Part shown: piece after piece, positions 57,401 through 64,000 of the stretch
How positions within the stretch are numbered: position 1 is the first letter of the stretch
Layout: each line of letters starts with the position of its first letter
NCBI GenBank assembly: GCA_026936105.1
Contig: JAIXKI010000015.1
Coordinates: 1 to 64,000 of the forward strand
Origin: Chitinophagales bacterium
Lineage (GTDB): Bacteria > Bacteroidota > Bacteroidia > Chitinophagales > Chitinophagaceae
Direction: 5' to 3'
Length of the DNA: 64,000 nt
Made by a program: the position numbers and the translations under genes
Notes under the pieces: model-generated
What the model saw: only the letters and a program-made list of their open reading frames with translations
Databases searched by the model: none
Told to the model about the DNA's origin: nothing

Positions 57401-57517
57401 TCATCCCTGTCTTTGTTTGAAACGGGGATTCTTTTTGTTGATCACATACAGCTTCCCTTTACGGCGAACGATCTTACAATCGGCGCTGCGTTTTTTTATG
57501 GATGCTCTTACTTTCAT
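57401..57517 (-). CDS. rpmJ: Ribosomal protein L36
   Basis: 38 aa, read from ATG at 57517 to TGA at 57401-57403. The sequence [19 protein letters not shown] is the standard L36 start, followed by [19 protein letters not shown]. Only one of the zinc-ligand residues, Cys14, is present, so this is a Cys-minus (zinc-free, C-) L36 rather than the CCHC form. It fits the 67-bp gap to rpsM and the alpha-operon order infA-rpmJ-rpsM-rpsK. Confidence 0.93.
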   Translation of the reverse strand: MKVRASIKKRSADCKIVRRKGKLYVINKKNPRFKQRQG

Positions 57518-57594
57518 AATCTCTTTTTTTCCGGTTACTTATTAATACTTTGTTTGTGTCTGCCTGCTGTATCTGATCCTGACTTTTGTATCTT

Positions 57595-57813
<219 letters not shown>

Positions 57814-57829
57814 ACAATTTTTGGGAGCG

Positions 57830-57837
57830 CAAAGATA
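57830..57837 (-). promoter_or_regulatory. Putative -7 element TATCTTTG for the infA-rplQ operon
   Basis: Exact TAnnTTTG match on the minus strand, 17 bp before the infA ATG. It suggests that infA through rplQ is transcribed separately from any spc operon. Confidence 0.55.
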
Positions 57838-57936
57838 AGAGTAACAGCCCTAAAAAAGAAAAAAGGGTTATATTTTTTGGTAGCAGAGCTCCCAAAAGCC
57901 AGGTTAATCCTGTAAAAAGTGTGGAAATCGCCCTTC

Positions 57937-58332
57937 TCAGGCAACTTCCAGGCTCATCTTGGTCATACTCAGGTGCAGATTCTGCAATTCATGCACACTC
58001 AAAGGCACATTGAAATGACGGCGGTCTTCCCGGTACCACATCTCAACATTGGAAAAATCTCCTTTTTTGAGGGTTACTAACCGGAAAGGCCCTTTCATGT
58101 ATTTCACCGAGCCTTCTGACTCCTGTTTTTGAAATCCCAGTTTCAGCAACTGTTCTTCATCAACAGGAAGCGGAAACATTTCGCCGGGGTCGTACCAAAA
58201 CTCCTGGATGCCATTATCAACATAAGCCTGATTGTCTTCATGGCTTATTTTTAAAACCGTTCCTTCTCTCATTACCCCGTCGTCATCCACTCTGATAATA
58301 TTTCCTCGTTTTAAATCGCCGACTTTAAGCAT
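57937..58332 (-). CDS. Small hypothetical protein of a phage/element-associated family, 131 aa
   Basis: Opens with MLKVGDLKRGNIIRVDDDGV and ends with WYREDRRHFNVPLSVHELQNLHLSMTKMSLEV. The tail resembles the VHQLQNLYFALTGEEL ending of small proteins seen on Bacteroidota phages and integrative elements, with a similar K-V-G-N-x-V start and an internal PLPVDEEQLLKLGFQK block. Function unknown. It is the only such gene here and lies between the alpha operon and the M16 peptidase. Recognition is by memory of the family pattern, not a search. Confidence 0.55.
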   Translation of the reverse strand: MLKVGDLKRGNIIRVDDDGVMREGTVLKISHEDNQAYVDNGIQEFWYDPGEMFPLPVDEEQLLKLGFQKQESEGSVKYMKGPFRLVTLKKGDFSNVEMWYREDRRHFNVPLSVHELQNLHLSMTKMSLEVA

Positions 58333-58459
58333 AAAAAATGTTTTTAATAATTCAATTTACAAAAGTTCAAACTACAAAAAGCTGATATTCGACAGCTACC
58401 ATACACACCTTCTACGCAATGAGCCTTTATTTGTTCTGCATATACCGACAATTAACATG

Positions 58460-58496
58460 AAAAAAAGAGGGCTGGATCCAAAACCCGACAGCCCTC
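58460..58496 (-). terminator. Intrinsic terminator of the M16 peptidase gene
   Basis: On the minus strand GAGGGCTG and CAGCCCTC pair (8 bp) around a 14-nt loop and are followed by a T-run. It lies 22 bp after the stop of the peptidase. Confidence 0.85.
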
Positions 58497-58518
58497 CCTG
58501 CAAATTTTGTATGACTGA

Positions 58519-61278
58519 TCATTTCACCGGATCGCCCTGTGCATCAAGGTAGTGTATGTCACCGATGTTCAGTTCTTTGATACCATTTCCGATCTTTGAA
58601 AGATCGCCAACGATCACCCAGGTGAGGTGTGAGGGCTTCACCACTTCCTTTGCCGCCGATCTGATGTCATCCAGTGAAAGATTTTTCAACATGGAAGCAT
58701 AATTCTGCAAATAGCCAAGCCCGCGATTGTAGATCACTGCATCGGACAAAGTGCCTGATACAGCCGAATTAGTTTCCCATACTCCCGGCAAAGCCATCAC
58801 AGTGTTTTCCTGCACCTTGTCAAATTCTTCCTGTGTGGCCGGCCGGGTCGTAATATATTCTTCAATCTCCTTCTTTAATTCCACAACAGATTCTTTGGTC
58901 TTATCCGTCTGCACCGGCGCATAACCGGTAAAGAAGGAAGGTCCTTTAGCCCATAAGATCATTGTTCCCGCTCCATAAGACCAGTGCTTGTCTTCCCTCA
59001 GGTTCATATTTACTCTTGATGTAAACTCACCGCCAAGTATGCCGTTCATCAGTTTTATTGCCTCATAATTATTACTGGTTTCTGAAGGCGAAATTTCAGC
59101 AGCAAAGATCACAGACTGCACAGCGCCGGGCTTGTCAATAAGATACACAGAAGGTTTGTCCGGCGACTTCACGTCTTTGATATTCTTAACCGGCACGGAA
59201 GCAGGCTTCCAGGACGCCCAGGACTTTTCCAATGATTTTTTAAGCGCATCCATGCTGATGTCTCCTACTACAACAAGGTTTGCAATGTTGGGCCTGAACC
59301 AGGTGTCATGAAATTTCACGAGGTCGGCTCTCGTGATCTTTTCCACGCTTGCTGTGGTGCCGCTTCCGGTAAACGGAATATCATAAGCGTGTCCTTCTCC
59401 ATACAGTAATTTAGGAAGCACACGCAAACCGATCATCACCGGTTGTGACTCTTCCTGTTTGATACTCAACAGCCGTTCTTTTTTCACCCGGTCAAAATCT
59501 TTTTGCGGAAATGACGGATTCAAAAGAATATCCGAAAACAGATTAAGAGATGCATCAAAATTTGTTTTCAAGGCATTCATCATAAGATAGGTGTTGTCGA
59601 GATCCGAAGAAGCGGAAATGCCTGCACCCAGATCCTGCATCTCAGCGCTGATCTGCAATGCGGTCCTTGACTTTGTTCCCTCTCTCATCATGGTTCCTGC
59701 CAGAGAAGCTACACCGGGAATGCTCATCTGATCCGAGGCATATCCTGCATCAAAGATCAGTTTCATATTCACTACGGGCACAGACTCTCGTTTCACCAGC
59801 CATATCTTTACTCCGTTGGAAAGTTCAGAAGTTTGCACTTCTGGAAATTTAATTTCAGGCGCAGGGCCTAAAGGCGGTTCCACATTCCGGTTGATCACTG
59901 TAGGATCAGAAGAATAATTGCCGTAAGGATTTATTTTCAGAATGTATTCTCCGTCAGAAAGCCAGTCGTTGGCCACTTTCTTTATATCGGCCACTGTAGC
60001 CTTTTTCACAAAATCATTCGTTACTTTATAGTAACCCGCATCTCCGCCGTAACATTCATTCTGGGCAAGGATGTCTGACTTTCCGCCAAATCCGCCAATA
60101 CGTTCCATACCTTTGATAAAGCTTGAGAAATAAGAGGTCTTGGCTCTTTCCAACTCATTTACCGTTGGCCCCGCAGTAAATATTTTTTTAAGTTCTTCAT
60201 TGATCACTGCATTGATCTTATTCAGGTCAACACCCGGCTTTGCATCCGCAATAATATAAAACTGGCCACCGATCTCCCTATCATCAACAAATGAGTTGAC
60301 ACTGCTTGCGATCTGTTCATCATACACCAGCCTTTTATAAAGCCTGGAGTTCTTTCCGCTGGTCAGAATGGAGGACAGCAAATCCAGTTGTGTCACTTCT
60401 TTCGATCCCCATTGAGGCACATTCCAGGTTTTTTGAAGCCTGGCCTGAGGCACCCTGTCCTGTGCAATCTGTTCATGCGTGCCTTTCATCTTTGCGATCC
60501 ATTCTTTTTGTTTAGCTATCGGCGGAGAAGCAGGCAGATCGCCAAAATATTTTTTTACTTTTTCATAAGCATCTTCCGCTTTGATATCTCCTGCAATGCA
60601 TACCACGGCATTGTTGGGGCCATAATAAGTTTTGAACCATTCTTTCACATCTTCAAGCGATGCCGCATTAAGATCTTCCATCGAACCGATCACCGGCCAT
60701 GAATACGGGTGCCCTGCCGGATAAGTATTTTTATAGGTCAAGTCTTCCGATATGGAATAGGGTTCATTGTCTCCCTGGCGTTTTTCATTTTGCACTACGC
60801 CACGTTGTTCATTCAGCCTTGCAGAATCTATCACATTTATCATAAATCCCATGCGGTCACTTTCTGCCCATAAGATTTTTTCAAATGCCGAAGTAGGAAA
60901 ATTTTCAAAATAATTGGTCCGGTCTTCATTGGTGGTGCCGTTCATATCCGTAGCTCCCAGCTTATCGGTAAGCTTGAAATAATCATCATTATTATGCTCG
61001 CTTCCGTTGAACATCAGATGTTCAAACAAATGAGCAAATCCGGTTTTTCCCGGTTTTTCATTCTTCGATCCTACATGATACCATACATTGAATGCGATGA
61101 TGGGCGCTTTGTGATCCTCATGTACTATAAGGGTAAGCCCGTTATCCAGCACATACTTTTTAAAGGGTATGTCAATATCAGGATATTTTGATTTCGGTTG
61201 AGTTGCGGTTTTTTGCTGAGCATGAACTAAACCGGAGAGCATAAAACTCAAAAGTGCAGTTGCAATGACCTTTCTCAT
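58519..61278 (-). CDS. M16-family (insulinase-type) zinc metallopeptidase, double domain
   Basis: 919 aa with signal peptide (ending LVHAQQ). The inverted zinc motif HLFEH is at 83-87 (His83, Glu86, His87), with the downstream conserved Glu in LNEQRGVVQNEKRQ (near 160). A second M16 module starts near residue 480 and lacks an HxxEH motif, giving the usual active-plus-inactive pair of pitrilysin-type enzymes. Predicted periplasmic peptidase. Monocistronic with its own terminator. Confidence 0.92.
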   Translation of the reverse strand: MRKVIATALLSFMLSGLVHAQQKTATQPKSKYPDIDIPFKKYVLDNGLTLIVHEDHKAPIIAFNVWYHVGSKNEKPGKTGFAHLFEHLMFNGSEHNNDDYFKLTDKLGATDMNGTTNEDRTNYFENFPTSAFEKILWAESDRMGFMINVIDSARLNEQRGVVQNEKRQGDNEPYSISEDLTYKNTYPAGHPYSWPVIGSMEDLNAASLEDVKEWFKTYYGPNNAVVCIAGDIKAEDAYEKVKKYFGDLPASPPIAKQKEWIAKMKGTHEQIAQDRVPQARLQKTWNVPQWGSKEVTQLDLLSSILTSGKNSRLYKRLVYDEQIASSVNSFVDDREIGGQFYIIADAKPGVDLNKINAVINEELKKIFTAGPTVNELERAKTSYFSSFIKGMERIGGFGGKSDILAQNECYGGDAGYYKVTNDFVKKATVADIKKVANDWLSDGEYILKINPYGNYSSDPTVINRNVEPPLGPAPEIKFPEVQTSELSNGVKIWLVKRESVPVVNMKLIFDAGYASDQMSIPGVASLAGTMMREGTKSRTALQISAEMQDLGAGISASSDLDNTYLMMNALKTNFDASLNLFSDILLNPSFPQKDFDRVKKERLLSIKQEESQPVMIGLRVLPKLLYGEGHAYDIPFTGSGTTASVEKITRADLVKFHDTWFRPNIANLVVVGDISMDALKKSLEKSWASWKPASVPVKNIKDVKSPDKPSVYLIDKPGAVQSVIFAAEISPSETSNNYEAIKLMNGILGGEFTSRVNMNLREDKHWSYGAGTMILWAKGPSFFTGYAPVQTDKTKESVVELKKEIEEYITTRPATQEEFDKVQENTVMALPGVWETNSAVSGTLSDAVIYNRGLGYLQNYASMLKNLSLDDIRSAAKEVVKPSHLTWVIVGDLSKIGNGIKELNIGDIHYLDAQGDPVK

Positions 61279-61617
61279 AAAAGTGTTGATTAAAAGTTCT
61301 GTTTAAAAAGTTGCCGAAATTATCATTTTTCATCGTATGCAGTTAAGATCTTTTTGCACAAACAGTAAAACAATTCTTTTTCCGGCTTTCAAACTTGATT
61401 TTATTGAAACTTTCTTGCCGGCCTCAGATCACAATAGAAAGGGGATTTACAATGCAAACGGATGATTTTCTTTTGCTTTTCAGTAATGGTAAACCACAAT
61501 GGATTTGTTGAGATCTTAAAATAAAAACTCAATAAAATAATCCCGATTAAAATTTATTCTGTTATTTTAATCACCCAACGATCATAAAGAAATCAAATCT
61601 CCCGGATAAAATCATCT
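61279..61617. other. Gene-free stretch, 339 bp
   Basis: Between two divergent genes. A 19-codon frame at 61452 is too short to support. No repeat or clear promoter box is seen. Confidence 0.45.
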
Positions 61618-62892
61618 ATGGCTCAGAAAAACAAAACCAATTCCACCTTTCAGATACTTGTTGCAAGCCTGGCCGGAACCACCATTGAATTTTTCGATTT
61701 CTACATTTATGCCACGGCCGCAGTGATCGTTTTTCCGAAACTTTTTTTTCCGGCTGCCGATCCCAACTCCGGAATGCTGGAGTCGCTGGCCACTTTTGCA
61801 TTGGCTTTTTTTGCCAGGCCTATCGGCTCTGCTTTGTTCGGACATTTCGGTGACCGGCTCGGAAGAAAAGCAACCCTTGTAGCTTCATTGATGACCATGG
61901 GTATTTCCACCGTTGCCATCGGACTGCTTCCCACTTATCATTCCATAGGTATTGCGGCTCCCATACTGCTGGCGTTTTTCCGTTTCGGACAAGGTGTGGG
62001 CCTCGGCGGCGAATGGGGTGGCGCCGTATTGCTCGCCACCGAAAATGCGCCGAAAGGAAAAAAAGCATGGTACGGAATGTTTCCTCAACTCGGAGCTCCT
62101 TTGGGGTTCATCTTTTCTTCCGGTGTATTCCTCATCCTCGGAAATATGATGAGCAATGAACAATTTCTCTCTTACGGATGGAGAATCCCTTTCATCTTAA
62201 GTTTTCTGCTTGTGGCCTTAGGCCTCTATGTCCGCCTGCGCATTATTGAAACACCCGATTTCAGAAAAGTGATCGAAAAAAAACAACAACTTCGTTTCCC
62301 TCTGGGAAAAGTATTCACACAATATATCAAAGCGCTCACCCTGGGTACTTTGATCTCCGTGCTGATCTTCCTTGCATTTTACCTGATGACTGTATTCACC
62401 CTGAGCTGGGGCACCACCGCATTACAATATTCCCGTTCTGATTTTCTTTCGGGACAACTGATCTCCATGTTTTTCTTTGCAGCAGGTATTCTTATTTCAT
62501 CCGCACTTGCCGGACGTTATTCGACACGGATCATGCTGTTGATCTCTTCTATCCTACTATTATTTTTCGGATTGATCTTCTCATCCATTTTTGTTGCAGG
62601 AGATTGGACATTGACCGTGATCTTTCTTGCTGCCGGAATGTTTTTGGTGGGATTAAACTATGGCCCACTGGGAACCGCTTTGTCGGAACTGTTTCCCGTT
62701 CATGTACGATATACCGGAGCTTCTTTGTCTTTCACTCTTGCCGGAATAATCGGTGCATCACTTACTCCTTATTTTGCCACTCATCTGGCACAATCTTATG
62801 GATTGATGTTTGTAGGATATTATCTCTGCTTAGCTGCGGTCATCGGCATTGTTTCGCTTGTGCTGGCTAAACCATTGATGACAAAATCCTGA
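61618..62892 (+). CDS. MFS transporter, metabolite:H+ symporter type
   Basis: 424 aa with twelve helices. The family signature between helices 2 and 3, FGHFGDRLGRKATLVASL, and the EWGGAVLLATENAPKGKKAWYG loop match the MHS family (ProP/ShiA/citrate-type symporters). No substrate-specific neighbour is present. Its 3' end overlaps the next gene (opposite strand) by 26 bp. Confidence 0.85.
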   Translation: MAQKNKTNSTFQILVASLAGTTIEFFDFYIYATAAVIVFPKLFFPAADPNSGMLESLATFALAFFARPIGSALFGHFGDRLGRKATLVASLMTMGISTVAIGLLPTYHSIGIAAPILLAFFRFGQGVGLGGEWGGAVLLATENAPKGKKAWYGMFPQLGAPLGFIFSSGVFLILGNMMSNEQFLSYGWRIPFILSFLLVALGLYVRLRIIETPDFRKVIEKKQQLRFPLGKVFTQYIKALTLGTLISVLIFLAFYLMTVFTLSWGTTALQYSRSDFLSGQLISMFFFAAGILISSALAGRYSTRIMLLISSILLLFFGLIFSSIFVAGDWTLTVIFLAAGMFLVGLNYGPLGTALSELFPVHVRYTGASLSFTLAGIIGASLTPYFATHLAQSYGLMFVGYYLCLAAVIGIVSLVLAKPLMTKS

Positions 62893-64000
62893 ACTGATGA
62901 TCTGATGCTCTGCGAGGCATCCTGCCTCGCAGCACTATTCCGTTGCTTTCAGCAACTCTTAACTTTACCTCTAATGCTTTTGCAAGTGCATTATTTATTG
63001 ACGATCCTTGTGTTTTTGTATCGGGGGGAAGTGTGGCTCTTAACCATTTGGGAAGTACATTGACTTCGCCAGACCTGAGTTTTGCTGCGGCATCTCTTGC
63101 TTGTTCTCCTAAGTCTTTTGATTCTTCTATAATATAATTATCAAGCGATTCTGGAGCTAAGCCTTTGTTACTGCTGTCCCATGTTGTTTTGTCGGCTGCA
63201 TCTACTTTATCCTTTAATTCTAACAGCGGAGGCATTAGTTTTTTCTCGGTTACGGTACTTTTATTATTCATAAAAGCCTCGTAATAAAGCAACGATAATC
63301 TCTGCGCCTCATCACGTATGTCCTGCGGTACATTAAAGTCACGGTGGAGTTCATATAAATAATGCCCTACCCCATCGGGAATTGGGAAACCTAACCTCTC
63401 CTGAACAGCTTTTAGTCTCTCTGTAGCCTCAGGTCTTCTTTCTTCAGGGAAAGATTTAACACCATCTTTGGCAAGATACCCCTCAGGTGTCATTACCTGT
63501 ATTTCAGCTATCTTCCCGCTTGGAGTTCTTACCTCAATAAGTCTCTTTGGATAACCTAATTCTGTACCCTCAGGTGCGAAATCAGAACGGTCTAATGTGG
63601 TTGAGAATCTTCTTTTTATTTCACTGTACAGGAAATCAGCATCCTTAATGTTGTCCACAATAATGTTCACCCTTGCACCATCGCCTAATTTATTAACCTG
63701 CGATTCATACCATCTTACAGTCTTTATAGATGCCCTTTCAGGTTTCTTAATATCGAATGGGGAAATAAAAGCATTTTTAACAATTCTAACCACATCCTGG
63801 GCTATGGCCTCCACTTCAGTTTTTGCCCGTTCATAGCGCCCCTTGTCGGTATTGAAAAATAACTCAAGAGGTTTAGCTAATCTCTTCTCTAACCCTTTAA
63901 TAGCCCGTCTTTCCTTTAAGGTTAAAGGAGCGCCATCTAGCTGTTTAGTCCATAGTTCGGTAAGCCGCTTACGATCCGGTGAATCTAGCGTTTTTTTGAA
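62867..64000 (-). CDS. RelA/SpoT-like domain protein, 5' end outside the window
   Basis: At least 377 residues are open from 64000 to the TAG at 62867-62869, with no stop in the visible 62 codons upstream of the GTG at 63814, so the true start lies outside. Residues around the GTG and beyond include DGARVNIIVDNIKDADFLYSEI, GTELGYPKRLIEVRTPSGKIAEIQVMT and EGYLAK, a pattern like the nucleotidyltransferase core of RelA/SpoT synthetases (R.x-D, EIQvRT). Such domains occur in large phage or ICE polyproteins. The C-terminus is read through a palindrome and into antisense of the MFS gene, so the natural 3' end is uncertain. Catalytic activity is not established. Confidence 0.45.
   Translation of the reverse strand, partial: FKKTLDSPDRKRLTELWTKQLDGAPLTLKERRAIKGLEKRLAKPLELFFNTDKGRYERAKTEVEAIAQDVVRIVKNAFISPFDIKKPERASIKTVRWYESQVNKLGDGARVNIIVDNIKDADFLYSEIKRRFSTTLDRSDFAPEGTELGYPKRLIEVRTPSGKIAEIQVMTPEGYLAKDGVKSFPEERRPEATERLKAVQERLGFPIPDGVGHYLYELHRDFNVPQDIRDEAQRLSLLYYEAFMNNKSTVTEKKLMPPLLELKDKVDAADKTTWDSSNKGLAPESLDNYIIEESKDLGEQARDAAAKLRSGEVNVLPKWLRATLPPDTKTQGSSINNALAKALEVKLRVAESNGIVLRGRMPRRASDHQFRILSSMV
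62910..62956. repeat. Pair of palindromes at the 3' end of the right-edge gene
   Basis: CTGCGAGGCA (62910-62919) pairs exactly with TGCCTCGCAG (62923-62932) around a TCC loop. A second stem, GTTGCT (62942-62947) with AGCAAC (62951-62956), follows 9 bp later. Neither is followed by a T-run. They may be REP-like elements or a convergent transcription stop; position at the end of a possible mobile-element gene is noted. Confidence 0.6.

Noticed and set aside
61452-61511. Short 19-codon frame before the MFS gene
   Set aside because: Too short and no start signal or conservation to support it.

Overview
The window looks like chromosomal DNA from a Bacteroidota species, probably of the Chitinophagales/Chitinophagaceae type. 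Evidence: a SusC/SusD outer-membrane uptake pair, a YXWGXW-repeat lipoprotein, a LytS/LytTR two-component system with an extracellular propeller sensor, short PspC and BNR-repeat proteins, a 38-residue L36, and repeated TAnnTTTG -7 promoter elements close to start codons. The assignment rests on gene families and style, not on a database search. Most of the window is ordinary housekeeping and envelope biology. No rRNA, tRNA or CRISPR array was seen.

Layout. 1-290: two copies of a 146-bp dispersed-type repeat. 0.4-7 kb: hypothetical protein, PQQ-type sugar dehydrogenase, YXWGXW lipoprotein, UbiA-like membrane protein and an alpha-oxoamine synthase (sphingolipid or sulfonolipid type). 6.83-7.45 kb: four degenerate tandem copies of a roughly 165-bp hairpin-bearing unit. 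7.9-13.7 kb: MFS transporter coupled to two paralogous four-helix membrane proteins, YceI, GH18 chitinase, TMEM175-type channel, CopD-like protein and an MBL-fold hydrolase. 13.8-19.8 kb: LytTR regulator and sensor kinase, a secreted protein and an OmpA protein. 20-29.3 kb: PspC, cysteine desulfurase, GlmM-type mutase, LtaS-like sulfatase, CNNM/HlyC-type protein, a molybdenum-cofactor-sulfurase-like PLP enzyme and an esterase. 29.5-38.9 kb: MORN-like protein, BNR/sortilin-like protein, M14 peptidase, small lipoprotein, CoA-transferase, AroQ, CarA and a membrane protein. 39.2-45.2 kb: gltBD. 45.2-46.3 kb: an isolated C-terminal specificity domain of a type ISP/IIG restriction-modification enzyme. 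46.7-51.2 kb: SusC and SusD in one uninterrupted reading frame. 51.3-53.9 kb: PEP carboxylase. 54.0-57.8 kb: the ribosomal alpha operon (infA-rpmJ-rpsM-rpsK-rpsD-rpoA-rplQ) with its own promoter and terminator, not attached to secY/spc. 57.9-62.9 kb: small phage-type protein, M16 peptidase, MHS-type MFS transporter. 62.9-64.0 kb: the 3' part of a large gene with a RelA/SpoT-like domain, possibly the edge of a mobile element.

How the genes work together. gltBD, carA and ppc feed nitrogen and C4 metabolism. GlmM, OmpA, the LtaS-like enzyme and the oxoamine synthase serve the envelope. SusCD, GH18 and the sugar dehydrogenase serve glycan use. The best leads are the SusC-SusD frame fusion, which is one base away from a canonical stop; the orphan restriction-modification specificity domain; the tandem hairpin array at 6.8-7.5 kb; the internally duplicated membrane-protein pair at 8.9-9.8 kb; and the RelA/SpoT-like gene at the right edge beside a perfect palindrome.
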